Assembly: GCA_003451585.1 (NCBI GenBank) | Contig: DMEU01000025.1 | Span: 1 to 50,714, forward strand | Length of the DNA stretch: 50,714 bases | Source: Candidatus Omnitrophota bacterium | Lineage (GTDB): Bacteria; Omnitrophota; Gorgyraeia; Velamenicoccales; Velamenicoccaceae | Direction: 5' to 3' | In this document: in pieces, positions 8,363-16,350 of the stretch | Layout of the letters: every line of letters begins with the position of its first letter | How positions within the stretch are numbered: the stretch's first letter is position 1 | Notes under the pieces: model-generated | What the model was told of the DNA's origin: nothing | Databases searched by the model: none | The model's input: only the letters and a program-made list of their open reading frames with translations | Position numbers and translations under genes: made by a program

Positions 8363-9143
8363 CTATTTTTTCCCTGACGCGCTCTATCTTTAAGGCCCTG
8401 CCTGTCGATTCGTCTATCTCGACGATCGCCCCGTGCATCTGGACATCTTCTGTGCCAAGCTCAAAGCGTGTAGGCATACCGGTCAAAAACTTTTCCAATA
8501 TCCTGTCTTTCTTCCTGCCGATAACGGAGTCATAAGGCCCTGTCATGCCGGCATCGGTCAGGTAAGCTGTGCCCTTTGGCAAAATGCGCTCATCTGCCGT
8601 CTGAATATGGGTATGCGAACCGATGACGGCGGAGACTTCGCCGTCTAAGAACCAACCCATAGCTACTTTTTCGCTTGTAGCCTCGGCGTGCATATCAAGA
8701 AGGATGATATTCGTCTCCTCTTTCAAGGCCTTTAACTCTTCTGAGACCACGCGAAAAGGCAGCTCGACCATAGCGTCGATAAACACCCTGCCTAAAAGGC
8801 ATATCACTCCTACCTTAATACCGGCATCTGTCTTAAAGACGACGCTGCCACGGCCCGGGGTCATTTTAGGGAAATTTGCAGGCCGTAATATATTGGCTTC
8901 TTTCTGCAAAAGCTCTATCACCTCCGGCCGCCTCCAGATATGGTCGCCCGATGTCAACACGTGGCAGCCTGACTGGAATAAATCGCGCGCGGTACGCGGC
9001 GTGATACCTGAACCGCCTGCGGAATTCTCCGCGTTTGCTACAACAACATCTATCCGCTCCCTCTGCTTTATTTTGGGCAGAAGCTCCTTTACCGCAGCGC
9101 GGCCGGGGGACCCGACTATATCACCGATGAATAATATTTTCAT
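8331..9143 (-). CDS. ymdB: YmdB-type metallophosphoesterase
   Basis: 270 residues from the ATG at 9143, where the family's typical start MKILFIGDIVGSPGR begins; longer upstream reading adds repeat-derived residues. Metal-binding motifs are GDIVG, ANAENSAGG, SGDHIW and IGSHTHIQTADE. The family (TIGR00282) includes B. subtilis YmdB, a 2',3'-cAMP phosphodiesterase that affects RNase Y-dependent RNA levels. The gene directly follows rny here, as it does in Firmicutes, which supports a joint role in RNA turnover. Confidence 0.93.
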   Translation of the reverse strand: MKILFIGDIVGSPGRAAVKELLPKIKQRERIDVVVANAENSAGGSGITPRTARDLFQSGCHVLTSGDHIWRRPEVIELLQKEANILRPANFPKMTPGRGSVVFKTDAGIKVGVICLLGRVFIDAMVELPFRVVSEELKALKEETNIILLDMHAEATSEKVAMGWFLDGEVSAVIGSHTHIQTADERILPKGTAYLTDAGMTGPYDSVIGRKKDRILEKFLTGMPTRFELGTEDVQMHGAIVEIDESTGRALKIERVREKIDVKDSQDLDC

Positions 9144-9154
9144 AGTAAAGTTCG

Positions 9155-9217
9155 GTTTAAAGTGTTTAAGTGCAAAGGTGGTCTTACACACTTTACACTT
9201 ACAAACTTATACACTTA
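9155..9217. repeat. 7-mer-like inverted repeat between ymdB and rny
   Basis: The stretch holds AAAGTGTTTAAGTG facing CACACTTTACACTTAC, then AAACTTATACACTTAC. These are imperfect heptamers (ACACTTT, ACACTTA) that together can fold into a hairpin. It resembles the other short-period repeats of this window and occupies most of the 71-base gap. Confidence 0.5.
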
Positions 9218-10789
9218 CTTGGCATACTCTATCGCCCGTGTCTCGCGGATGACGGTTACCTTTACCTGGCCCGGGTATTCCATGCCCTCTTCTATCTTTT
9301 TGCGTATGTCGCGCGCCAGAACCACCGCGTCGCTGTCCGATATCTTTTCCGGCTGGACGATTATGCGGATCTCGCGGCCTGCCTGTATGGCAAAAGCCTT
9401 CTCGACGCCGTTAAACACGTTGGCTATAGATTCTAATTTTTCAAGCCTCTTTACATAGGTCTCCAGCGTCTCGCGCCTGGCTCCCGGACGCGCCGCGCTT
9501 ATAGCGTCTGCGGCCGCAGCCAAAACCCCGTAAAGGCTGGTCTTTTCCACCTCTTCATGGTGGGCCTCTATGCCCTGGACAACTACATCTGTTTCAGAGA
9601 ATTTTCTGGCAAGGTCAGCGCCAAGCCTTGCATGCGTGCCTTCTATCTGCTGGTCGAGCGCCTTGCCGATATCGTGCAGGATGCCTATGCGCCTTGCGAG
9701 CTTAGGATCAAGCCCTACCTCATCAGCCAATACGCCCATCAACAGAGCGACTTCTTTGGAGTGTTGCAGCGCGTTCTGACCGAAGCTGGTACGGTATTTT
9801 AGGCGGCCGAGCATCTTGACAAGTTCCGGATGGATGCCGTGCACGCCGATATCAAAGAGGACCTTTTCGCCCTCTTCTTTTATCTTGATATCCATCTCTT
9901 TTTTTACCTTCTCGACTAATTCCTCGATGCGGCCCGGGTGGATACGCCCGTCGGATATAAGGCGCTCTAAGGAGATGCGCGCGATCTCGCGGCGCACAGG
10001 ATCAAAGCCCGAAAGCATTACCGCCTCAGGGGTATCGTCTATAATTACGTCTATGCCGGTAGCCATTTCAAAGGCCCTGATATTGCGGCCCTCACGGCCG
10101 ATAATACGACCCTTCATGTCATCTCCGGGAAGATTTACAACGCTAACCGTAGATTCCACTGCGTGCTCTACGGCGCAACGCTGAATAGCATAAGTAATGA
10201 GCTCCTGAGCCTTCTTGTCCGCGCTCTCCTTTACATCGTCCTCGGCCTTCTTTATAAGCACGGCCTTTTCACGGGTCAGCTCGCTCTCTAATTTAGACAA
10301 AAGCAATGCCTTCGCCTCTTCGGGAGACATATTGGAGATCTTGTGCAGCCTCTCTTTTTCTTCGACAAGCACCTTTGCAAGATCATCGTTCTTTGCCTTC
10401 AACGCATCTTCTGCGCCTTTAAGATTTTTCGCCTTGTCTTCGAGTTCCCTCTCTTTTTTCTCCAATAAGTCTACCCGCCGGTCAAGGTTAGCCTCGCGGC
10501 CCGCTATACGCTTCTCGAGATTAACCAGTTCATCGCGGCGTTCACGGCTCTCCTTTTCAAAGTCCTGGCGCATCTTGAAAAGCAGGTCTTTAGCGTTAAG
10601 TTCGCCTTCGCGGCGCAGTGCATCTACAGCCTTTTGCGCGTCTTCGATAATACCCTTGGCCTGGGCGCGCGCGTTCTTTATCTTCTGTTCGCTCATCGAT
10701 CTTCTTAAAAAAAGTACGGCCAGAGACAGGCCAACCCCGAGCAACATGCAGACAAAGCCCACAATATATACATTGGTTCCTGTTGACAT
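9215..10789 (-). CDS. rny: ribonuclease Y
   Basis: 524 residues. A membrane anchor is at ~7-28 (VYIVGFVCMLLGVGLSLAVL), then a coiled coil to ~200, a KH RNA-binding domain (KGRIIGREGRNIRAFEMATG), and an HD hydrolase domain with the metal ligands in ILHDIGKALD and an upstream HSKEVA histidine. This endonuclease initiates mRNA decay at the inner membrane face. It is followed by ymdB. It supports an RNase Y rather than RNase E based degradosome, although other RNases may lie elsewhere. Confidence 0.97.
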   Translation of the reverse strand: MSTGTNVYIVGFVCMLLGVGLSLAVLFLRRSMSEQKIKNARAQAKGIIEDAQKAVDALRREGELNAKDLLFKMRQDFEKESRERRDELVNLEKRIAGREANLDRRVDLLEKKERELEDKAKNLKGAEDALKAKNDDLAKVLVEEKERLHKISNMSPEEAKALLLSKLESELTREKAVLIKKAEDDVKESADKKAQELITYAIQRCAVEHAVESTVSVVNLPGDDMKGRIIGREGRNIRAFEMATGIDVIIDDTPEAVMLSGFDPVRREIARISLERLISDGRIHPGRIEELVEKVKKEMDIKIKEEGEKVLFDIGVHGIHPELVKMLGRLKYRTSFGQNALQHSKEVALLMGVLADEVGLDPKLARRIGILHDIGKALDQQIEGTHARLGADLARKFSETDVVVQGIEAHHEEVEKTSLYGVLAAAADAISAARPGARRETLETYVKRLEKLESIANVFNGVEKAFAIQAGREIRIIVQPEKISDSDAVVLARDIRKKIEEGMEYPGQVKVTVIRETRAIEYAK

Positions 10790-10811
10790 GCTTAGTTACC
10801 TCCTGTTGAAA

Positions 10812-11375
10812 TTAAGCAAAGAGGATCTTGGAGACGGCCAGATCGTGAGGTTCCAGAGGGGGGAAATCGTCGATCACCTGAAAATCGAAGGCAAGGCCCA
10901 CGGTAGGGGTATCTTCGGGCAGACGGCTTAAGAATCGGTCATAATATCCCATCCCTCGGCCGAGCCGGTTACCGGCCTCGTCAAAGGCCAGCCCCGGCAC
11001 AATAACCAGATCTATTGTTTCCGGGGAGATGGGGCGAATATATTCTTCTTTGGGGTGCAACACCCCGTAAGGTCCGATCTTAAGCTCCGCGTCGAAATTC
11101 TTTAAAAGGGATGCGAATATCTCGTTTTTCCCCTTAAGAATCGCCGGAACAGCTACCCTTTTTCCCTGCTTAATGGTGTCTCTGATCATCCTCAATGTAT
11201 CCACTTCTCCGTCAAACGAAAGATAGAACAAAACCGTCTTTGCTTTTAAGAACTCCTTTAATAAAAAAAGCTTTTTCGCGATCTTGGAACTCTTTTTAAC
11301 TCTGTCTTCCTCCTTGTGGTCTCGTAGCTTACCCAAGACTTCTTTTCTGATCTTCTTTTTGTGTTCCTGGATCAT
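10812..11375 (-). CDS. 5-formyltetrahydrofolate cyclo-ligase
   Basis: 187 residues. The enzyme converts 5-formyl-THF to 5,10-methenyl-THF using ATP. The C-terminal motif DLVIVPGLAFDEAGNRLGRG followed by MGYYDRFL is diagnostic, and the N-terminal KKKIRKEVLGKL is typical. It lies 22 bases upstream of rny and a few hundred bases from metV, another folate C1 gene. It is often called fau or ygfA. Confidence 0.93.
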   Translation of the reverse strand: MIQEHKKKIRKEVLGKLRDHKEEDRVKKSSKIAKKLFLLKEFLKAKTVLFYLSFDGEVDTLRMIRDTIKQGKRVAVPAILKGKNEIFASLLKNFDAELKIGPYGVLHPKEEYIRPISPETIDLVIVPGLAFDEAGNRLGRGMGYYDRFLSRLPEDTPTVGLAFDFQVIDDFPPLEPHDLAVSKILFA

Positions 11376-11392
11376 TGAACACCCCTAGGCGC

Positions 11393-11456
11393 AGCCATCC
11401 AGTGAAATCCCGCCGAAGCCACCGTAGATTTCATTCTACGCGAAGGCGGGATGGCT
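11393..11456. repeat. nested palindromic element between iscU and the cyclo-ligase gene
   Basis: Outer arms AGCCATCC/GGATGGCT overlap inner arms ATCCCGCC/GGCGGGAT (11407-11414 and 11445-11452), with CGTAG/CTACG inside. It could act as an RNA hairpin after iscU but has no U-run. The GGCGGGAT-containing arm resembles one in the element before tRNA-Glu (41311-41388). Confidence 0.6.
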
Positions 11457-11850
11457 ATGCACCCTGCTGTTTTTTCTTGTAGTCTTCGATCGCGGCCTTT
11501 AATGCCTCTTCGGCCAGGACTGAACAGTGCATCTTGACCTTTGGCAGCCCGCCGAGCGCCTCGGCAACAGCCCGGTTGGATATCTGGAGGGCTTCCTCTA
11601 TTGTTTTCCCCTTGACCAGGTCCGTCACCATAGAGCTGGTTGCAATGGCAGCTCCGCACCCGAAGGTCTTAAAACTGACATCCATGATCTTGCCGTTCTC
11701 TACCTTAATATAGAGCCTCATGATGTCTCCGCAGACAGGATTACCCACATTGCCTATGCCGTTGGCATCCGGCAATTCACCCACGTTATGCGGGTTCAAA
11801 AAATGCTGCATCACTTTTTCGCTGTATTGAACGTTTCCTGCGTTTTCCAT
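11455..11850 (-). CDS. iron-sulfur cluster scaffold protein (IscU/NifU N-domain type)
   Basis: 131 residues. The three scaffold cysteines are present: Cys40 in GNPVCGDIM, Cys65 in KTFGCGAAIATSS and Cys109 in KMHCSVLAEEAL. The protein holds a nascent Fe-S cluster delivered by a cysteine desulfurase. No desulfurase gene is adjacent, so the partner is elsewhere. The NPVCGDIM form is usual for stand-alone NifU-like scaffolds of anaerobes. The C-terminus is directly followed by a palindromic repeat that overlaps the stop codon. Confidence 0.93.
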   Translation of the reverse strand: MENAGNVQYSEKVMQHFLNPHNVGELPDANGIGNVGNPVCGDIMRLYIKVENGKIMDVSFKTFGCGAAIATSSMVTDLVKGKTIEEALQISNRAVAEALGGLPKVKMHCSVLAEEALKAAIEDYKKKQQGA

Positions 11851-11915
11851 GGTATTTTACCTTATTATGAGCGCTATGGCTCCATAAGCCACCTGCTCAT
11901 TTAATATACTGTATA

Positions 11916-11944
11916 AAATTATCACAACTAACCTATACTGTCAA
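11916..11944 (-). promoter_or_regulatory. candidate iscU promoter
   Basis: There is a perfect -35 TTGACA (11944-11939). The -10 is either TAATTT after 17 bases or GATAAT after 15. It lies in the 104-base gap upstream of the scaffold gene and is the only good match there. Confidence 0.45.
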
Positions 11945-11954
11945 TCCTTCGGTC

Positions 11955-12602
11955 TTAAAGCGACAGGTGCCCCGGTTTTGTGGCATGGCTGCGGTTTTTG
12001 GCCAGATGGCGCCTTTTCAGGTTTTCAAGCTTACCCTTTTCTTTAAGCCGTTTGTATATCGCTACCCAGGCGCAATCCTTATTCCTGTCGACTTCGCACT
12101 TGCCTTTATTCTGGCCGCCGCAAGGGCCGTTTAAAACCCCTTTGGAACACCTGGTCACAGGGCATATGCCCTCGGTCAGGTCCAAGAGGCATTCACCGCA
12201 GCTGCTGCACACCTCCCTGAAACTTCCGTCTTTATCTATAAGGGCGGAAAACATGCTGTCGCATCCGGGATAAACATCCAGGTTAAACCGGTCGTTCTCC
12301 TTCACACACTGCACGCCGGAACCACACGCAAGGACCAAAATTGCTTCGGAGAGCTTAAGTGCTTCCCTGTTCTTGGCAAAGGCAACCTTGGCCTGCGCGC
12401 TTACGCATGTAACATCCGGGGTAACGGTGCCTGTGACGGCCTTGCCGTGCGACTTTAAAAAATCGGCCATCTTTGCAACTTCATCCTCGCCGCCTGTCTT
12501 GCATGTCGCCGCGCAATCTCCGCACCCAATTATAAAAATTTTCTCTTTTCCTGAAAGGATCCTAAGAATATCGTCTTGAGTTTTCTGTTTCGTTATTATC
12601 AT
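11955..12602 (-). CDS. metV: MetV-like zinc-binding protein (methylene-THF reductase C-terminal family)
   Basis: 215 residues, rich in cysteine. Motifs are GCGDCAATCKTGG near the N-terminus, VLACGSGVQCV in the middle and CPVTRCSKGVLNGPCGGQNK near the C-terminus, the signature of the MTHFR C-terminal domain (PF12225). In acetogens MetV pairs with MetF to reduce methylene-THF in the Wood-Ljungdahl pathway. No metF is adjacent here, unlike the common metF-metV arrangement. The nearby 5-formyl-THF cyclo-ligase supports a role in folate C1 metabolism. Confidence 0.85.
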   Translation of the reverse strand: MIITKQKTQDDILRILSGKEKIFIIGCGDCAATCKTGGEDEVAKMADFLKSHGKAVTGTVTPDVTCVSAQAKVAFAKNREALKLSEAILVLACGSGVQCVKENDRFNLDVYPGCDSMFSALIDKDGSFREVCSSCGECLLDLTEGICPVTRCSKGVLNGPCGGQNKGKCEVDRNKDCAWVAIYKRLKEKGKLENLKRRHLAKNRSHATKPGHLSL

Positions 12603-12618
12603 ACTTTTGTTTTTCGTT

Positions 12619-12658
12619 GCCTAACTACTTTACCTAAACTGGCATCTTTACCCTAACC
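12619..12658. repeat. dispersed repeat B, copy 1 (rarA 3' end)
   Basis: It contains CCTAACTAC, TAAACTGGC and TTTACCCTAACC, which recur in order, with changes, at 20911-21020. The element runs into the last codons and stop of rarA, so the GNG C-terminus is encoded by the repeat. Confidence 0.5.
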
Positions 12659-14011
12659 GTTACCCTGTTTTCTTTGCATCTCTTTCATCCTTTCCTTTAT
12701 CTTCCTCTCATAGCCTATATCCTGCGGCTCGTAGAGTTTTATCTTTTCAGGCATATACTCCTGCTTGACGTAGTGCCCTGGGAAATCATGCGCGTACTTG
12801 TAACCCTCGCCATGCCCCAGTCTTTCTCCGTCCAGCGTAGCATCTTTTAGGTGGACAGGTACTTGTTGCAGGCGGCCCTCCTTAACCTCTCTTAAGGCCT
12901 TTTCTATGCCTAAATAGGCGGCGTTGGACTTAGGGCAGCATGCCACGTATACCGCCGCCTGTGCCAGAGGGATCCTTGCCTCCGGCATGCCGATAAACTC
13001 CGAAACGCTCAAGGCCGCGTTGGCCAAGACCAGGGCCTGAGGGTCGGCATTACCCACATCCTCCGAAGCGCATATGCAGATACGGCGCGCGATAAACCTC
13101 GGGTCCTCGCCGGCGTAAAGCATCTTGGCCAGCCAATACAATGTGGCGTCGGGATCCGAGCCGCGCATGGATTTTATAAATGCCGATATGGTGTCGTAAT
13201 GGCCGTCTTCATCACGGCCGTATACTACCGCCTTCTTCTGGATGGATTCCTGGGCGTCTTCTAAAGTGAAACGCACAACACCGTCTTTGGATCTATCCAG
13301 GCTCCTGGCCCCGATCTCTAAAGCGTTCAGGCTTCGACGGGCATCACCTTCGCAGGCATGAGCTAAGAATTCAAGCGCTTCTTTGTCGCATTCTATCTTC
13401 AGATCCCCCAGGCCCCGCGCACGGTCTTTTATCGCGCGCGTTAAAACCTCCAGGATATCGGTCTCTGAGAGCGGATGAAATTCGAAGATCAGCGAACGCG
13501 ACAAAAGCGGGGCTGTCAGCGCAAAAAAAGGGTTTCCTACAGTAGCGCCGATAAGCGTGATGCTGCCGTCTTCTATATCGGGCATCAGGACATCCTGCTG
13601 CGATTTGCTGAAACGATGGATCTCGTCGATAAAAAGTATGGTCTTCTGGCCCGATACCCGGAGGCGGAGTTTTGCCTGCTTTATACATGCGCGCAGTTCT
13701 TCAACATTGGACGTAACGGCATTGACCGGTTCGAAGTAAGAGTGAGTGATCTTGCTGATGCAGGTCGCAAGGGTGGTCTTGCCGGTGCCTGGCGGGCCGA
13801 AAAAAATAACGCAGGCAAGACGGTCAGCCTCTATCGCCTTCCGCAATAAAGACCCTTGGGCGAGGATATGCCCCTGGCCGATAAACTCATCCAAGTCGAC
13901 GGGCCGCATGCGGCTGGCCAAAGGCTCATGTTCGTTTAAAAAGGCTGTTTTGCCGGGCTTTTTTCCGAACAACTCCGGCTCTTGGCCTTCTGTAAAGCGT
14001 TTTTTCGGCAT
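12653..14011 (-). CDS. rarA: replication-associated recombination ATPase RarA
   Basis: 452 residues of the clamp-loader-like AAA+ family (MgsA/WRNIP1). Motifs: MRPVDLDEFIGQGHIL near residue 35, Walker A FFGPPGTGKTTLA, Walker B ILFIDEIHRF with SKSQQDVLMP, and sensor GATVGNPFFALTAPLLSRS. The C-terminal part has the tetramerisation region (GSDPDATLYWLAKMLYAGED). It acts at stalled replication forks. The ATG lies four bases after the U-run of the structured RNA upstream, and the only purine-rich stretch before it (GGGGA) is inside that RNA's closing stem. Confidence 0.95.
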   Translation of the reverse strand: MPKKRFTEGQEPELFGKKPGKTAFLNEHEPLASRMRPVDLDEFIGQGHILAQGSLLRKAIEADRLACVIFFGPPGTGKTTLATCISKITHSYFEPVNAVTSNVEELRACIKQAKLRLRVSGQKTILFIDEIHRFSKSQQDVLMPDIEDGSITLIGATVGNPFFALTAPLLSRSLIFEFHPLSETDILEVLTRAIKDRARGLGDLKIECDKEALEFLAHACEGDARRSLNALEIGARSLDRSKDGVVRFTLEDAQESIQKKAVVYGRDEDGHYDTISAFIKSMRGSDPDATLYWLAKMLYAGEDPRFIARRICICASEDVGNADPQALVLANAALSVSEFIGMPEARIPLAQAAVYVACCPKSNAAYLGIEKALREVKEGRLQQVPVHLKDATLDGERLGHGEGYKYAHDFPGHYVKQEYMPEKIKLYEPQDIGYERKIKERMKEMQRKQGNG

Positions 14012-14014
14012 ATC

Positions 14015-14191
14015 AAAAAAATCCCCGCATTGCCGTCGGCTAGGTGGTCTGAACCCGTTCAGACAAGTGGGTGTCCTCTCAGCGGCCCTCGGGCCAGCGT
14101 GAAGGTGGACTCCCTTTTGATTGGTGTTGGTTCAACAATCATCAATCACCGACGTACACCGCAGGGATATCTCAAAGTCTATCTTCTCTCT
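14015..14191 (-). ncRNA. ssrS: probable 6S RNA (about 175 nt)
   Basis: Structure on the minus strand: closing stem AUCCCUGC/GCGGGGAU (14168-14161 with 14028-14021) followed by a U-run; second stem CGUCGG/CCGACG (14154-14149 with 14039-14034); a large central bubble with a perfect hairpin on its 3' strand (GTCTGAACCCGTTCAGAC on the plus strand, 14047-14064); a further stem GGGAGUCC/GGACACCC (14114-14107 with 14076-14069); and an apical GGCC-CGAG-GGCC hairpin. Closing stem, central bubble with a 3' hairpin and terminal stem is the 6S layout, the length fits, and 6S genes are often found near rarA or the 5-formyl-THF cyclo-ligase gene. It could instead be a cis leader of rarA. Confidence 0.62.
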
Positions 14192-14197
14192 AAAAGA

Positions 14198-14226
14198 ATT
14201 ATAGCACAGTTGATTTTTTAATTCAA
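14198..14226 (-). promoter_or_regulatory. promoter of the 6S-like RNA
   Basis: The -35 is TTGAAT (14226-14221), then exactly 17 bases, then a perfect -10 TATAAT (14203-14198). It is one of the best sigma70-type matches in the window and has no protein start codon within 180 bases downstream, which argues for an RNA gene. Confidence 0.75.
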
Positions 14227-14244
14227 GGTGCACCCTAAGGGCCT

Positions 14245-16308
14245 CTATCTTATTTTCAAAGATAATTCAGCGCTCAATGCTTCCAATATCTTTGTGTGGA
14301 CGGAATTTACCTCTTCGTCCGTCAAGGTCTTCTGCGAAGACCCGTATTCTATGGTTATCGTCAATCCCAGTTGCCCTGCCGCAACCTCTCTGCCCGTATA
14401 GGTATCAGCAAGATATACGCTGCGCACCAGGCCGGCGCCCTTTGCCTCTATAATAGCCTTGATGCGGCCGTAAGACGCATTTTGGCCGGCCAAGACGCTC
14501 ACATCCCTTACTACCGACGGGATAGAAACAACCTGGGTATAACTATTTTTTAAGTCTGACCGCCTGGCTAAAGACTCCAATGAAACCTCTGCGGCAAAAA
14601 CATCAACTTTGCCTTTAATGCCCCAGGCCCTCAATACAGCGCCGCTGACCTTACATATAGTGGCTAATACATCCTTGCCTGCCGCGATCTCGCATCCGGT
14701 GTCTTTTTCTGCAAAAGGTAGGGCATCAGACTTTCTGGCTTCGTATTGTTTTATGCGCAATTCATCAAGCATGGCCTCAATAATACCTTTAAGGTCGAAT
14801 AGGGTGTAGGCGCGCGACTCCCTGCTCCACGCACTGCGCCTGTCCCCGCAAAGGACCAATGCGAGCGACTGTGCCTCATGGACATCTTGCTTGTTTTTAG
14901 ATGAAAAAACCCTGCTGATCTCGAAAAATTCCAGGTCTTTATTGTTGTGGTTTACATTATAGGAGACGCAATTCAACAATGACGGTATCAGCGTAGGCCG
15001 CAAAATACGATAATCCCTTGTCAGCGGATTTTCAAGCTCGACCGGGCTATCGCTGAATTCTATCGCGGTTTTTTTATAATCGTCTTCTCCGGTCAAACTA
15101 TAAGTCAAAGCCTCTTTCAAACCCATCTTGGTGAGCATACCTTTAACTGCCGCCTCCAGGGCCTGTATAACAGGGGTTTCTAAGATGAAGGGTTTTATCG
15201 CCGGGGCGGTCAGCGGTATCTTATCGTAACCCCATACGCGCACAAGCTCTTCACTTAAGTCCTCAGGTATTTTTATATCCCTGCGCGTGGTTGGGACTTC
15301 GACCAAGAAACGGTCTTTTCCGCCGGACAAAATAAAACCTAATTTCCTGAAAATATTTTTTGCCTGGGCCGGTGTCATCTCCATGCCCAAGGTATCGAGG
15401 GCTTCGGACAGGCAAAAACTTATCTTTTTTGATTTCTGTGCCGGGGCCTTGCCGGCCTGCCCGGTATAAACCAAAACCCCACCCGCGATCTCGATCATCA
15501 TTTCTGTGGCTCGGGCAAGGGCCTTCTTAACAGTGGGCACATCAACGCCGCGCTCAAACCTGTAAGAAGAGTCTGTTGGGACGCCCAGCATACGGCTCGC
15601 CCTGCGCACGACAACAGGGTCAAAATACGCGCTCTCCAAAAGGATATTGGCCGTCTTATCGCAGACCTCCGTCCCACTGCCGCCCATTATCCCGGCAACA
15701 GCTATCGGCCTTGCGGCATCGGCTATGACAAGCATATGTTCATTAAGGTTTCTCTGAGTGCCGTCGAGAAGGCCGATGAGTTCGCCTTTTTTTGCGCGCC
15801 GCACAATGATCGTAGAATCGGTTATCTTGTCCAGATCGAAGGCGTGTAACGGCTGGCCGGTCTCCATAAGGCAATAATTGGTTATATCAACGATATTATT
15901 GACAGGGCGCATCCCCAAGGCCTGGAGCCTTTTCTTAAGCCACTCAGGCGACGGCCCGACCTTGACGCCGGCGATAAGGTTCCCGTAGTAAAATGCGCAG
16001 TCTTTATGATCTTCGACGTCGATTGACAAATGTGTCAAGTTTTTCTTTGTTTCAACCTGACACCTGATACCTGACACCTGATACTTTTTCATCTTTGCAT
16101 TCGTTATCGCGGCTATCTCGCGCACGATGCCGTTAACGCTCAGCCAATCCGGGCGGTTCGAAGTCACTTCAATATGATAGACCCAATCGTCGCCGACACG
16201 CTCCAATAACTCGACGCTCAGGCCCGCCATGCTAAGTTTATCCGCCAGGCTCTCAGGGCTTAATGTGACGCCTACTAATTCTTTTATCCAGGAATAAGTT
16301 ATTTTCAT
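14245..16308 (-). CDS. pheT: phenylalanyl-tRNA synthetase beta subunit
   Basis: 687 residues, without the N-terminal tRNA-binding EMAP domain present in the ~800-residue form, so it is the short type. It starts MKITYSWIKELVG. The B3/B4 editing region (HAFDLDKI, ILLESAYFDPVVVRRASR), the B5 domain, the catalytic-like core (LENPLTRDYRILRPTLIPSL) and a C-terminal FDX-ACB domain are recognisable. Around residues 98-108 the reading frame passes through four heptamer repeats, giving the extra segment YQVSGIRCQV. GAGGT precedes the ATG. It lies 42 bases after pheS. Confidence 0.95.
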   Translation of the reverse strand: MKITYSWIKELVGVTLSPESLADKLSMAGLSVELLERVGDDWVYHIEVTSNRPDWLSVNGIVREIAAITNAKMKKYQVSGIRCQVETKKNLTHLSIDVEDHKDCAFYYGNLIAGVKVGPSPEWLKKRLQALGMRPVNNIVDITNYCLMETGQPLHAFDLDKITDSTIIVRRAKKGELIGLLDGTQRNLNEHMLVIADAARPIAVAGIMGGSGTEVCDKTANILLESAYFDPVVVRRASRMLGVPTDSSYRFERGVDVPTVKKALARATEMMIEIAGGVLVYTGQAGKAPAQKSKKISFCLSEALDTLGMEMTPAQAKNIFRKLGFILSGGKDRFLVEVPTTRRDIKIPEDLSEELVRVWGYDKIPLTAPAIKPFILETPVIQALEAAVKGMLTKMGLKEALTYSLTGEDDYKKTAIEFSDSPVELENPLTRDYRILRPTLIPSLLNCVSYNVNHNNKDLEFFEISRVFSSKNKQDVHEAQSLALVLCGDRRSAWSRESRAYTLFDLKGIIEAMLDELRIKQYEARKSDALPFAEKDTGCEIAAGKDVLATICKVSGAVLRAWGIKGKVDVFAAEVSLESLARRSDLKNSYTQVVSIPSVVRDVSVLAGQNASYGRIKAIIEAKGAGLVRSVYLADTYTGREVAAGQLGLTITIEYGSSQKTLTDEEVNSVHTKILEALSAELSLKIR
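16056..16084. repeat. heptamer tandem repeat inside pheT
   Basis: Four seven-base units on the plus strand: CCTGACA, CCTGATA, CCTGACA, CCTGATA. They are read through in frame in pheT at a position where homologues vary in length. Confidence 0.9.
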
Positions 16309-16319
16309 ACCACCTCAGG

Positions 16320-16350
16320 TGAGACAAAACGGTCTGTCCATTTTGTCTCA
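16320..16350. repeat. perfect 10-bp inverted repeat between pheS and pheT
   Basis: TGAGACAAAA (16320-16329) and TTTTGTCTCA (16341-16350) flank an 11-base loop and fill the gap between the pheS stop and the pheT ribosome-binding site. As RNA it forms a hairpin that could protect or pace the pheST message. It has no terminator U-run beyond its own arm. Confidence 0.7.

Noticed and set aside
10215..10931. Long open frame (238 codons) opposite rny, rich in serine and phenylalanine
   Set aside because: It is the antisense of a Glu/Lys-rich coiled coil, which automatically gives Ser/Phe/Leu-rich frames; no ribosome-binding site or family motif.
11372..11659. Open frame within iscU, same strand
   Set aside because: Out-of-frame reading of the firmly identified scaffold gene and the palindromic repeat.
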